Shown here: positions 16,317 to 24,895 of the stretch, piece after piece
Layout: each line of letters opens with the position of its first letter
Position numbering within the stretch: the first letter of the stretch is position 1
Source of the DNA: Woeseiaceae bacterium
GTDB taxonomy: Bacteria; Pseudomonadota; Gammaproteobacteria; Steroidobacterales; Woeseiaceae
Assembly (NCBI GenBank): GCA_021773115.1
Contig: JAJFKS010000017.1
Location: 248,001-312,000 of the forward strand
Length of the DNA: 64,000 nucleotides
Reading direction: 5' to 3'
Translations under genes and position numbers: made by a program
Notes under the pieces: generated by a model
Database searches by the model: none
What the model was told of the DNA's origin: nothing
Seen by the model: only the letters and a program-made list of their open reading frames with translations

Positions 16317-19040
16317 ATGCGAATGACGCTGAGCCGCAAAACAATCTCTATTCTATGTGCTGCGGCCGTGGTGTCATTTTTGTTGAGTTATGTCGTATTG
16401 CGGGCCACGGTTTACAGCACTTTTGTTGAGTTGGAGAACGAGCAGATTGCGAGCAACCTGGCGCGAGTTGATGCTGCAATTCACGATCAGCTAGACGGAA
16501 TGCAAAGACTCAATCGTGAGTATTCGCAGTGGAACGAGACCTACGAGTATTTGAAAGAGCGTGACGAGTCATATGTCGAGGAATACCTCACCGCCGCACA
16601 GCTCGCCAGTCTGGATGTTGACGGCATAAGCATTCTCGATAAGCTGGGTAACTCCGTCGCGGGGATCGGTGACAGCCTGGCCAATCTGAACGAATTGAGG
16701 ATGAACTATCCAGTCAGTGAAATTCCCAGTTTGCAGGACAAGCTGAACGTCAGTGCGAACGGCGGTAGCGGGACAGCCGCGATAATTCGTACCAATGTCG
16801 GGGCACTACTGGTTGTGTCAGCGCCGGTCCTTCGAAGCGATGCGTCTGGCCCGCCGGTTGGATCGTTTGTTCTCTCACGCTATCTAAGCGAATCGCGAGT
16901 GCAGCAATTGCAAGCGAAACTCGGTGTAGTTTTCAGGCTGTTTGCGAAAGACTCAGAACAAATACCCGCGGAATTTCGTGACACTCTGGATTCGCTTGAT
17001 TCGACACCCGTGGAGACCCGACAACGCCAGCACGGTCGTGACATCGCGGTCTACCGTACTTTGCGCGATATCGACGGCGAAGTGGCGTTTGTCGTTGAGG
17101 TGATTACGCCAAGAAATATATCGGCGGCCGGAGCGCAGGCGCTGACTGCTGCCTTAGGGTTTCTGGCGCTCACCAGCCTCTTCTACCTGGCCATCAGCGC
17201 ATTGTCGCTGCGAAAACTCATAATTTTGCCGCTCTCGGGCCTCACTCTTCATATTGGTAAAATGCGAGAGACTGGGGCGATGGCAGGTGTCGAAGTATCG
17301 AAGCGACGCGATGAAATTGGCATATTGACAAGGCAATTCAATGCGCTTGTCAAAGAACTGGAAAACGCGCGGACTGCGATGGTCAAGGCGAATGATGAGA
17401 CAGCAGGCGCCCGTGATGCCGCGATCGAGGCCTCCCGGGCAAAGAGCCAGTTTCTTGCCAACATGAGCCATGAGATACGGACGCCGATGAATGGGGTAAT
17501 GGGCATGACCGAATTGCTTCTGTCATCGGGTTTAGACGATTTGCAGCGCGAGTACGCGGAGATGGTTTCTCACTCCACGCAGTCGCTCCTTGCCATCATC
17601 AATGACATTCTGGATTTGTCCAAGATTGAGGTGGGCAAGTTTGAATTGGACATCGCACGGCTGGACCTTAGGGAGACCGTTGAGGAGAGTTTGAAGCTAT
17701 TGGCGCATAAGGCAGAAAGCAAGGGATTGGTATTGCGCAGCGAAATTCCAGTCGGGCTACAGACTGAGGTGAGCGGTGACGCAAATCGACTTCGGCAAAT
17801 TCTGATCAATCTGGTTGGCAACGCAGTCAAGTTCACTGAAAGTGGAGAAGTCATAGTGCGAATGACTGACGTCTCTGCTGTCGATGGCGCGATCATCATA
17901 AGAACCGAAGTCGAAGACACGGGTGTAGGCATCGAGGCCGAAAGTCAATCGAAGATCTTCGCTTCGTTCGAGCAGGCGGACGGCTCGACCACGCGACAAT
18001 ACGGGGGGACGGGCCTTGGGCTGTCAATCTGCGAGCAACTCGTGGCTCTAATGGGTGGAGAAATTGGCGTCAACAGCACACCCGGGAAAGGCTCAATATT
18101 CTGGTTCACGACACGTTGGGCCAAGTGCGACACTGCATTGCCATTACGGCCGTCGTTACCGGACACATCGGTTGCAATAGTGCCGGAGGAAACGGCCTTA
18201 CCGAGCGAATTTAATGCCCTCGTGGCGGAGGATAATCCCGTCAATCAAGCAGTAACGAAAGGGATGCTGGCCCAATTGGGTGGACGGGCTACGATGGCAG
18301 ATGACGGAAGCAAGGCCCTGGAGTTATTCAGAAACTCAACTTTTGACGTCGTACTGATGGACTGCCAGATGCCGGGAATGGATGGTTACGAGGCGAGTCG
18401 GGCCATACGAGAGTGGGAATCGGAACACCAGCTAAGTGCGACCCCGATCATCGCGCTCACAGCGAATGCATTGTCCACAGATCGACAACGATGTATGGAT
18501 GCCGGCATGGACGACTACATGAGCAAGCCCTTTACGTTGCGGCAACTGAATGAATCACTTTTAGCCAGTCTGCGGGAGCGTGGTCAGCGAGTAACAGCGG
18601 GCCAGGGCCAAGCGCCTGCAATGGATCTGATTGACACGCAATTGGAGGAGCCGGAAGCGATTCAAACGCCCGTCGACTGGCGTATGTTCGAGGACACGGT
18701 TCAGGAATGGCAGGAACCGGGCGGGCCGGATCAACGAGATGAGTTCATCACGCTATTTTTGGAGACCTCAAACAAGCTCGAACGACAAATGGACGATGCT
18801 TTCGAGTTAGCGGACCTGAAAAGTGTGGGCATGGCGGCACACAGTTGGAAATCGAGTTGTACGTATGTCGGCGCCACGCAGCTGGTGGAATTTTGTGCTC
18901 GCCTTGAGCAACTCTGTTATGCGGGCGACCTGGAAACGGCATGCCTGGTTGCCAATGACGTTCGTCATGAATACAAGCGTGTGACGCGAGCACTACAAAT
19001 TGATCAGCAGGATGCAGTCAGAAAGGTCCAAATTTCGTAG
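16317..19040 (+). CDS. CHASE4 hybrid sensor histidine kinase with receiver and Hpt domains
   Basis: Membrane hybrid kinase, 907 aa from the ATG at 16317 (GGAG ribosome site). Order: TM1 (about 10-30), periplasmic CHASE4 sensor (about 32-255, with [16 protein letters not shown]), TM2 (about 260-285), HAMP (about 285-340), HisKA with His385 ([10 protein letters not shown]), HATPase ([16 protein letters not shown]), receiver with Asp682 ([14 protein letters not shown]), and a C-terminal Hpt with His842 (AAHSWKSSC). This is a complete BarA-like phosphorelay module lacking an output domain, so it must pass phosphate to a regulator elsewhere. The adjacent GAF kinase has no receiver and could feed into it. 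An upstream in-frame extension to 16236 is not supported. Confidence 0.95.
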   Translation: MRMTLSRKTISILCAAAVVSFLLSYVVLRATVYSTFVELENEQIASNLARVDAAIHDQLDGMQRLNREYSQWNETYEYLKERDESYVEEYLTAAQLASLDVDGISILDKLGNSVAGIGDSLANLNELRMNYPVSEIPSLQDKLNVSANGGSGTAAIIRTNVGALLVVSAPVLRSDASGPPVGSFVLSRYLSESRVQQLQAKLGVVFRLFAKDSEQIPAEFRDTLDSLDSTPVETRQRQHGRDIAVYRTLRDIDGEVAFVVEVITPRNISAAGAQALTAALGFLALTSLFYLAISALSLRKLIILPLSGLTLHIGKMRETGAMAGVEVSKRRDEIGILTRQFNALVKELENARTAMVKANDETAGARDAAIEASRAKSQFLANMSHEIRTPMNGVMGMTELLLSSGLDDLQREYAEMVSHSTQSLLAIINDILDLSKIEVGKFELDIARLDLRETVEESLKLLAHKAESKGLVLRSEIPVGLQTEVSGDANRLRQILINLVGNAVKFTESGEVIVRMTDVSAVDGAIIIRTEVEDTGVGIEAESQSKIFASFEQADGSTTRQYGGTGLGLSICEQLVALMGGEIGVNSTPGKGSIFWFTTRWAKCDTALPLRPSLPDTSVAIVPEETALPSEFNALVAEDNPVNQAVTKGMLAQLGGRATMADDGSKALELFRNSTFDVVLMDCQMPGMDGYEASRAIREWESEHQLSATPIIALTANALSTDRQRCMDAGMDDYMSKPFTLRQLNESLLASLRERGQRVTAGQGQAPAMDLIDTQLEEPEAIQTPVDWRMFEDTVQEWQEPGGPDQRDEFITLFLETSNKLERQMDDAFELADLKSVGMAAHSWKSSCTYVGATQLVEFCARLEQLCYAGDLETACLVANDVRHEYKRVTRALQIDQQDAVRKVQIS

Positions 19041-19106
19041 TTTTGTTCACCTGGGCGAAACGCAACAAAGATCGATATTCGGCGTAGCGCACGTGTTTGT
19101 TTTGAA

Positions 19107-19193
19107 TGGTGCCCAGGAGAGGACTTGAACCTCCACCTACTTACGTAGACCAGCACCTGAAGCTGGCGCGTCTACCAATTCCGCCACCTGGGC
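19107..19193 (-). tRNA. tRNA-Leu (CAG anticodon)
   Basis: Read on the minus strand, GCCCAGGTGGCGG... opens the acceptor and D arms; the anticodon stem CCAGC/GCTGG encloses the loop TTCAGGT, giving anticodon CAG. A long variable arm (CTACGTAAGTAG) marks a class II tRNA. The T loop is GGTTCAAGTCC, the acceptor closes with CCTGGGC, discriminator A and an encoded CCA (87 nt in all). It reads leucine codon CUG. Confidence 0.97.
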
Positions 19194-19284
19194 ATTTCAC
19201 ATTCCAATCAGGTTTTCAATCTTACTTTCAAACCGCAGATACGACAAAATCCATACCGGGCGTATTGCCCGTGGCCGACCCGGC

Positions 19285-19331
19285 TATGTAAGCACGTGAA
19301 TCTTTGGTAGATTTTCATCACGTATTACATA
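19285..19331. repeat. Imperfect hairpin at the break of the half tRNA
   Basis: TATGTAAGCACGTGAATCT at 19285-19303 pairs imperfectly with the complement of the sequence ending at 19331 (TATGTAATACGTGA on the other strand). The inverted repeat begins exactly where the truncated tRNA-Leu sequence loses tRNA character. It could be a terminator for the neighbouring tRNA or rnr region or a scar of a rearrangement. Confidence 0.55.
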
Positions 19332-19381
19332 GGCCCACTAGCACCTGACACTAGTGCGTCTACCCATTCCGCCACCTCGGC
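19331..19381 (-). pseudogene. Truncated tRNA-Leu (CAG), 5' half only
   Basis: On the minus strand from 19381, GCCGAGGTGGCGGAATGGGTAG... reproduces a leucine tRNA acceptor strand, D arm and anticodon arm (CTAGT-GTCAGGT-GCTAG, anticodon CAG). After the anticodon stem (about 19335) the variable arm, T arm and acceptor 3' strand are absent and an imperfect hairpin follows. It differs in many positions from the complete tRNA-Leu(CAG) 140 nt away, so it derives from a different leucine tRNA gene copy or an old duplication. No T-arm or 3' acceptor sequence was found in the 140 nt downstream. Confidence 0.75.
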
Positions 19382-19491
19382 AGCGACAAAAACCGCGTAC
19401 AATCGCAGCACGGCGGGGTGGCGCACTGTACTCAAAGCGGCCGCGGTCTGTCAATTGCAGCAACTAACCTTTATTCACGGAGATATATCAC

Positions 19492-21747
19492 TTGCCAGGC
19501 AAGTCCTCAAAAACCCAAAGCAAAGCTCGGTCGGCGGCAACGTCAAAGACCGGCAAGAAGCTCGCTGGTAAAACCTACAAACACCCCATTCCGAGCCAGA
19601 ATGAGCTCATAGACTTTCTAACAGATGTTGGTAAGCCTTTGAAAGTGGAGCCGATCTTGAAGGCCTTCACCCTGAAGGGTCAACGCATGCGCTCGCAGTT
19701 GATCGACCGTTTGCAGGGCATGGTTCGAGCCGGCCAGATTCTCGAAAATCGCCGCGGCGAATTTTGCCTCACGGCGAAGCTTGACCTGGTGACAGGCACC
19801 GTCAGTGGCCATCGGGACGGATTCGGTTTTGTGTCTCGCGACGACGGTGACGCGGATGACGTGTATTTGTCGGCGCGGGAAATGCGCTCTTTGTTCGATG
19901 GCGATCGTGTCGCGATTCGTATCAAGGGATTGGACCGGCGCGGCAGGGCGGAGGGCGAACTCGTCGATGTGCTGGAACGTGGCACGCAGGAAGTCGCCGG
20001 ACAATTTATCCGTGAACGCGGCATCGGTATCGTTGTCCCCGACAATGCGAAATTATCGCATCGTATTTTGATTCCGAAGGGCGAGGCAGCGAAAGCGAAA
20101 CACGGCGACATGGTGGTTGCGGAAATTCTGGATTTCCCGACACAGGTCGAACAGGCAACCGGCCGAATCGTCACCGTCATAGGCAAGCCCGGCGACAAAG
20201 GCATCGCGACGGATATCGCGATTCATGCGCACGCGATTCCATTCGAGTGGCCCGCCGGCGTAAAAAAAGAAGTCGCTGGGTTTGGCAGCAAGGTCACCAG
20301 CGTGTCACACGCCGGACGAACTGAACTGCGCGATGTTGATCTCATCACCATCGATGGTGCGGATGCGCGCGATTTTGACGACGCCGTGTATTGCAAGAAG
20401 ACTGATTCGGGCTGGCGCTTGCTGGTTGCTATTGCCGACGTTGCACACTATGTCGCCATCGGCTCAGCGCTGGACAAGGAGGCGACGATTCGCGGCACCT
20501 CGGTCTACTTTCCTGATCGCGTAGTGCCAATGTTGCCAGAGGTCCTTTCGAATGGTTTGTGCTCGCTCAACCCGAAGGTTGATCGGCTGTGTATGGTTTG
20601 CGACATGCGTGTCAATCATGATGGCAAAGTCACGCGAGCAAACTTCTTCGAAGCCGTGATGAGCTCTAAAGCACGGCTGACATACAGCCAGGTTGGCGAT
20701 TTTCTGGCGGGAAAGTCCAGCACATCGGTGCCGACGGAGCTGCAGGCATCGGTTAGGGAATTGCAAAATTTGTACAAGGCGTTTGCCAAAGCACGAGCTG
20801 GCCGCGGCGCGATTGAGATTGATCTGCCACAGACGAAGTTCAAGCTGAACAAGGACGGGGAGATTGACCGAATCGAAGTGGTCCCTCGCAATGATGCGCA
20901 CCGGCTGATCGAGGAGTGCATGATTGCCGCCAACGTTGAAGCCGCAAAATTTCTGAAGAAAAACAGGATCCCTGGCCTCTACCGTGTGCATCCCAAACCG
21001 GACCCGGACCGGTTTAACGACCTCAGAATGTACCTCGTGTCACTGGGACTAAAAGTTGCGCATCCGGATCACGTTGAACCGCACCATTTCACACAGATTA
21101 TTGAGCAGGTCAAAGACCGGCCGGACAGTGCGGCGATCACGATGGCCATGCTGCGGTCGCTGACACACGCGGAATACTCGCCGGCCAATGTTGGCCATTT
21201 TGGGCTGGCACTGGAATCGTATGCGCATTTCACATCGCCGATTCGGCGCTATCCGGATTTGCTGGTACATCGCGCCATTCGGCACATCATCCGTGGTGGC
21301 AAGCCAGGGCATTACGATTACAGTCCGAAAGAGATGGAGCGTCTCGGCGCGATCACCTCGGCGCATGAGAAGCGCGCGGAGGAAGCAACGCGAGACGTTG
21401 AGGCCTGGCTCAAATGCCAGTATATGGAAGGCCACCTGGACGAGGAGTTTGATGGCGTCATAACCGGCGTAACCAATTTCGGCGTTTTCGTACAAATCAC
21501 CGAGTTAATGACCGATGGCCTCGTTCACGTAACGAGTCTTGCGAACGACTACTACAAATATGATGCAGGTTCGCAGCGCCTGGTCGGTGAACGCAGTGGT
21601 CATTCCTACAGCCTTGGCGCCGAGATGCGTGTCCGGGTTCACAAGGTTGACATGGATACGCGAAAGATTGATTTTCGACCGGTGGGTGAGGAGACCCGGT
21701 CGGCGCCGTCGGGTCGGCCACCGAGTGGAAAAAGTCGTCGCCGATGA
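19492..21747 (+). CDS. rnr: Ribonuclease R
   Basis: 3'-5' exoribonuclease that degrades structured RNA, 751 aa. Order: basic N-terminal tail with Lys-rich segment, winged-helix domain (about 30-95), two cold-shock domains (about 95-255), the RNB catalytic domain with TIDGADARDFDDAVYC (catalytic aspartates within residues 288-297), and a C-terminal S1 domain (FDGVITGVTNFGVFVQI), ending in a short basic tail. The start is TTG with GGAG about 10 nt upstream; no ATG is available before the winged helix. The stop overlaps rlmB (ATGA), the usual gammaproteobacterial rnr-rlmB pairing. Confidence 0.97.
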   Translation: MPGKSSKTQSKARSAATSKTGKKLAGKTYKHPIPSQNELIDFLTDVGKPLKVEPILKAFTLKGQRMRSQLIDRLQGMVRAGQILENRRGEFCLTAKLDLVTGTVSGHRDGFGFVSRDDGDADDVYLSAREMRSLFDGDRVAIRIKGLDRRGRAEGELVDVLERGTQEVAGQFIRERGIGIVVPDNAKLSHRILIPKGEAAKAKHGDMVVAEILDFPTQVEQATGRIVTVIGKPGDKGIATDIAIHAHAIPFEWPAGVKKEVAGFGSKVTSVSHAGRTELRDVDLITIDGADARDFDDAVYCKKTDSGWRLLVAIADVAHYVAIGSALDKEATIRGTSVYFPDRVVPMLPEVLSNGLCSLNPKVDRLCMVCDMRVNHDGKVTRANFFEAVMSSKARLTYSQVGDFLAGKSSTSVPTELQASVRELQNLYKAFAKARAGRGAIEIDLPQTKFKLNKDGEIDRIEVVPRNDAHRLIEECMIAANVEAAKFLKKNRIPGLYRVHPKPDPDRFNDLRMYLVSLGLKVAHPDHVEPHHFTQIIEQVKDRPDSAAITMAMLRSLTHAEYSPANVGHFGLALESYAHFTSPIRRYPDLLVHRAIRHIIRGGKPGHYDYSPKEMERLGAITSAHEKRAEEATRDVEAWLKCQYMEGHLDEEFDGVITGVTNFGVFVQITELMTDGLVHVTSLANDYYKYDAGSQRLVGERSGHSYSLGAEMRVRVHKVDMDTRKIDFRPVGEETRSAPSGRPPSGKSRRR

Positions 21748-22511
21748 GTAAGGCACAGTACATCACCGGTCTGCGATCGGTTGAGCAGATGGTGGCAACC
21801 GATCCATCGGGGATACGGCGAATCTTCGCCGAGTATCAGACAGCGAATCCGCGTGTGGAAGCGATCATCAAGGCGGCACAGAAGGCGGGAATCGAACTCC
21901 AGCCAGCGAACCGGGCACGCCTGATGCAAATGAGTGGTGAGGCACGCCACCAGGGTATCATTGCCGAAGTGCAGCGCAGCACGATTCTGGACGAGGCGGG
22001 ACTCCGCACCCTGGTCGAGCAGCGGCTGCAGTCCGGCGAGGGCGCACCATTGCTGATTTTGGTGCTTGACGGTGTACAGGACCCTCACAATCTGGGGGCC
22101 TGTATGCGCACCGCCGATGCTGCCGGCGTCCACGCGCTGGTCGTGCCCCGGCATGGCGCCGCGGGACTAAGCCCCACGGTCAGCAAGGTCGCGGCTGGCG
22201 CCGCGGAGCAACTCCCTTTTGCCACGGTGGGCAACCTGAACCGGGTTCTGGGCTGGCTGTCGGACTACGGTGTTCGAATTATTGGTACCAGCGACAAGGC
22301 GGATTCCAGCCTGTTTGAGGCCGATCTTGCCGGTTCTGTGGCGCTGGTCATGGGACGCGAGCACACGGGTCTTGGGGCCGCAATCGCCAAGCGCTGCGAC
22401 TTGTTGGTCAGTCTGCCGATGCAGGGTGTTGTCTCAAGCCTCAATGTGTCAGTTGCCACCGGCGTTTGCCTCTATGAAATAGCGCGGCAAAGGGCCTTGC
22501 GCCTGCCTTAA
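21744..22511 (+). CDS. rlmB: 23S rRNA (guanosine-2251-2'-O)-methyltransferase RlmB
   Basis: SPOUT-family methyltransferase of 255 aa that methylates G2251 in the ribosomal P loop using S-adenosylmethionine. The N-terminal substrate-binding domain (about 1-75) has the YITGLRSVEQM opening and RHQGIIAEV; the catalytic knot domain shows DGVQDPHNLGACMRTADA, VMGREHTGLG and the knot motif SLPMQGVVSSLNVSVATG. It overlaps rnr by 4 nt and is followed by two hairpins before rpsF. Length and motifs match E. coli RlmB. Confidence 0.97.
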   Translation: MSKAQYITGLRSVEQMVATDPSGIRRIFAEYQTANPRVEAIIKAAQKAGIELQPANRARLMQMSGEARHQGIIAEVQRSTILDEAGLRTLVEQRLQSGEGAPLLILVLDGVQDPHNLGACMRTADAAGVHALVVPRHGAAGLSPTVSKVAAGAAEQLPFATVGNLNRVLGWLSDYGVRIIGTSDKADSSLFEADLAGSVALVMGREHTGLGAAIAKRCDLLVSLPMQGVVSSLNVSVATGVCLYEIARQRALRLP

Positions 22512-22531
22512 GCCTGTCGTAGGATGCGCCT

Positions 22532-22549
22532 CCCGCCAATAAAGGCGGG
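22532..22549 (+). terminator. GC-rich hairpin after rlmB
   Basis: CCCGCC-AATAAA-GGCGGG forms a 6-bp GC stem 20 nt after the rlmB stop, followed by TATTCACCTCTT, only weakly T-rich. It may be a weak terminator separating rnr-rlmB from the ribosomal operon or part of its leader. Confidence 0.45.
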
Positions 22550-22561
22550 TATTCACCTCTT

Positions 22562-22585
22562 GCTACACCGGATGTGCCGGGTAGC
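22562..22585 (+). promoter_or_regulatory. Candidate S6:S18-binding leader element of rpsF
   Basis: GCTACACCGGATGTGCCGGGTAGC folds as GCTAC/GTAGC with an unpaired A next to CCGG/CCGG, 22 nt before the rpsF start. The family known as the rpsF leader (S6:S18 motif) has a stem with a CCG element that mimics the 16S rRNA site of the S6-S18 dimer and allows feedback repression. Position, CCG element and the downstream rpsF-rpsR pair agree. Confidence 0.6.
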
Positions 22586-22606
22586 TACAATCCGAAAGGG
22601 GCAACA

Positions 22607-23227
22607 ATGAGGCATTACGAGATAGTGTTTCTGGTTCATCCGGACCAGAGCGAGCAGGTTCCTGCCATGGTTGAAAAGTACCAGGGCATGGTGACCGAAT
22701 CCGGTGGCACAGTTCACCGCAGCGAAGATTGGGGCCGACGCCAGCTGGCGCACCCGATCAACAAAATCCACAAAGCACATTACGCACTGATGAACATCGA
22801 GTGCAATTTCGATGTGGTCAAAGAAATCAAAACCGCCTTCAAGTTTAATGACGCCGTCCTGCGTAGCCTGGTGATGGTGCGTGACGATGCCGTCTCCGAA
22901 GCTTCGCCGATGGCAGTGGCGGTGGCTGAAGAAAAAGCGAAGGAAAAGGAAGCTCAACAACGCCGTGACGCCAAGGCTGTTGCTGAGGCAGCCATGCGAT
23001 CTGAGGCTGCCGACAGCGAAGCGGCTGATACGGAGGCCGTTGCTGAAGACGGTTCCGCTGAGGAGGCCCCCGCGGATGTTCCCGATGAGGCCCCGGCGGA
23101 TGTTGCCGATGAGGCCCCGGCCGACGTTGCTGACGAGCAAGACGCGGATGCAGACGTTGCAGAAACTGCATCAGACGATAGCGGTGCCGACAGCACAGAC
23201 AAGACTGCTGACGTACGCAGCGCCTAA
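22607..23227 (+). CDS. rpsF: 30S ribosomal protein S6 with long acidic repeat tail
   Basis: Small-subunit protein that binds S18 and the 16S central domain. From the ATG at 22607 (AGGGG ribosome site) the product is 206 aa. The first 95-100 residues are a normal S6 fold ([44 protein letters not shown]). The remaining 105 residues, far longer than the usual tail of 10-40, are Ala/Glu/Asp-rich and contain three tandem copies of an 8-residue unit EAPADV(P/A)D. Gammaproteobacterial S6 tails are substrates for glutamate addition by RimK; here the tail is genetically extended. Next gene is rpsR, 11 nt downstream. Confidence 0.97.
   Translation: MRHYEIVFLVHPDQSEQVPAMVEKYQGMVTESGGTVHRSEDWGRRQLAHPINKIHKAHYALMNIECNFDVVKEIKTAFKFNDAVLRSLVMVRDDAVSEASPMAVAVAEEKAKEKEAQQRRDAKAVAEAAMRSEAADSEAADTEAVAEDGSAEEAPADVPDEAPADVADEAPADVADEQDADADVAETASDDSGADSTDKTADVRSA
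23063..23134 (+). repeat. Three tandem 24-nt repeats in the S6 tail
   Basis: Three units of 24 nt (23063-23086, 23087-23110, 23111-23134) each encode EAPADV(P/A)D, with a few substitutions. Such in-frame repeats can vary in number between strains. Confidence 0.9.
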
Positions 23228-23238
23228 GGAGAATTGTT

Positions 23239-23463
23239 ATGAGTCGTTATTCACGCAGACGCAAATATTGCCGTTTTACCGCCGAGGGCATCACCGAGAT
23301 CGATTACAAGGATCTTAACCTGCTCAAAGCCTACGTTACTGAAACCGGCAAGATCGTACCGAGCCGGATTACCGGTACCAAAGCACACTACCAGCGTCAG
23401 CTGGCATCGGCAGTCAAGCGTGCACGCTTCCTCGCACTGCTGCCGTACACCGATCGCCACTAA
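23239..23463 (+). CDS. rpsR: 30S ribosomal protein S18
   Basis: 74-aa small-subunit protein that forms a dimer with S6 on the 16S central domain. The sequence is canonical: basic start [55 protein letters not shown]. The ATG has an AAGGAG ribosome-binding site 7 nt upstream. It sits between rpsF and the DUF2232-like gene in the rpsF-rpsR-(membrane protein)-rplI operon. Confidence 0.99.
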   Translation: MSRYSRRRKYCRFTAEGITEIDYKDLNLLKAYVTETGKIVPSRITGTKAHYQRQLASAVKRARFLALLPYTDRH

Positions 23464-23483
23464 ACGTTCGGGTTAGGGTTTTC

Positions 23484-24350
23484 GTGCAGGCGATAGCCAA
23501 ATGGCTGCTCGCACGGCCGCACAACGCCGTTCTTGGTCTGGCGGTGACGATGTTGCTGCCAGCCCCACAAGTCACGAGCGGTGCCATTATGGCACTGCTG
23601 GTACTGGCGAAAGGGAATCGGTCGGCAGTTACCAGCGCCTTGATCGCGTCGGCGATCCTCGGTGCCGCAACGCTGATTGTTGGCGGTACGATGGCATCGG
23701 TACTGGTTTTGATTGTGGGGACCTGGGTGCCTGCAATGCTACTAAGCAATGTGTTGGTAGCGACGCGATCATTGACATTCAGTTTGCAGGTGTCAGTCAT
23801 TGTGGCGATTGCGGCGATGCTGGTTTTCCAGATCGCCGTTCCGGATCCGGCGGCATTCTGGCAGCCGTATTTGGACGCGATGATAAAGATAGTGAACGAA
23901 AACGGTCTGCAACTGGACACGACGTTGCTGACCGCAGAGGTGATGACGATATCGGCAGTGTTGGTTTACTGGATGCTGTTTACCGTCGCAGTACTAAGCG
24001 GCTACTGGGCTTATCGCCAGTTGCCGCACGAGACCTCCGATTTCGGGCGGTTTCGGGATATGAATTTCGGGCGCGTGATTGCGTTCACAATGGCACTGGC
24101 TTCGTTGCTGGCATTTGTGATCGGCGCGGCCTGGCTTCAGAATATTGCGTTCATCATGTTCGCGATGTTTATGATGCAGGGACTTGCAATCATGCACTGG
24201 CTGCGCGGTGCGGGTTACTTGCCCGGTTTTGCATTGGTTTCGGTATACGTATTGTTGCCGTTTCTGCAGATTTTGCTGGTAATGGTGCTGGCATTGATAG
24301 GTTATTCGGACGCATGGTTTGGTTTCCGGCGTCGATTTACTAAAACGTAA
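23484..24350 (+). CDS. DUF2232-like inner-membrane protein
   Basis: Strongly hydrophobic protein of 288 aa with about eight predicted membrane segments, resembling the YybS/DUF2232 family found in some gammaproteobacteria between rpsR and rplI. It starts with GTG, 20 nt after the rpsR stop, with AGGG upstream. No catalytic motif is visible. Its conserved location suggests co-expression with ribosomal proteins, but its role is unknown. A second long frame on the same strand inside it lacks hydrophobic character and is a shadow. Rejecting the membrane protein is unlikely given its regular alternation of hydrophobic helices. Confidence 0.85.
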   Translation: MQAIAKWLLARPHNAVLGLAVTMLLPAPQVTSGAIMALLVLAKGNRSAVTSALIASAILGAATLIVGGTMASVLVLIVGTWVPAMLLSNVLVATRSLTFSLQVSVIVAIAAMLVFQIAVPDPAAFWQPYLDAMIKIVNENGLQLDTTLLTAEVMTISAVLVYWMLFTVAVLSGYWAYRQLPHETSDFGRFRDMNFGRVIAFTMALASLLAFVIGAAWLQNIAFIMFAMFMMQGLAIMHWLRGAGYLPGFALVSVYVLLPFLQILLVMVLALIGYSDAWFGFRRRFTKT

Positions 24351-24361
24351 AGGTTCGAAAA

Positions 24362-24811
24362 ATGAACGTTATTTTGCTGGAAAGCGTTGAAAATGTAGGC
24401 GGTATTGGTGATCTGGTGACGGTTAAGCCGGGTTTTGGTCGCAACTATTTGCTTCCGCAGGGCAAAGCGGCACTCGCAACGCCCGAGAACATGAAGCAAA
24501 TCGAAGCGCGCCGAGCTGAGCTTGAGAAAGCAGCCGCTGAAGAGCTCGCGAAAGCGAATGCACGCGCAAAAACCATTGGCGGCGTCGAACTCGTGATCCC
24601 GGCGAACGCGGGAAGCGAAGACAAGCTTTTCGGTTCGGTTGGCCCGATCGATATCGCAGAAGCGTTTGCAGCGATCCAGGTCGAGGTCGAACGCAGTGAA
24701 ATCCGCATGCCCGATGGCCCGATTCATGAGTTGGGCGAATTCAAAATCGGCATTCACTTGCATGCTGACCTGGACACCGAAGTGACTGTTCGGGTCGTTT
24801 CGGCCGACTAA
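24362..24811 (+). CDS. rplI: 50S ribosomal protein L9
   Basis: Large-subunit protein of 149 aa with the two-domain L9 architecture. The N-terminal rRNA-binding domain has MNVILLESVENVGGIGDLV and KPGFGRNYLLPQGKA; a long connecting helix rich in Ala/Glu/Lys (about 45-75) leads to the C-terminal domain (KLFGSVGPIDIAEA, GEFKIGIHLHADL). It follows the DUF2232-like gene by 11 nt and precedes dnaB by 84 nt, the standard gammaproteobacterial order. Confidence 0.99.
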   Translation: MNVILLESVENVGGIGDLVTVKPGFGRNYLLPQGKAALATPENMKQIEARRAELEKAAAEELAKANARAKTIGGVELVIPANAGSEDKLFGSVGPIDIAEAFAAIQVEVERSEIRMPDGPIHELGEFKIGIHLHADLDTEVTVRVVSAD

Positions 24812-24895
24812 GCAGCGCACTTAAACGCGGCTGCCGAAGGCTTGGTGGTATGTTACCTTTGAGTCAGAGAATAAGCTGACAGGGGATGGTATCGA

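Noticed and set aside
19331..19381. A second functional tRNA-Leu
   Set aside because: No variable arm, T arm or acceptor 3' strand exists downstream, so it cannot fold as a tRNA.
23501..24343. 280-aa open frame inside the DUF2232-like gene
   Set aside because: It runs on the same strand in another frame, has no ribosome site, and its composition (Arg, Gly, Cys, Asp-rich) is that of a shadow. The overlapping frame has regular membrane helices.
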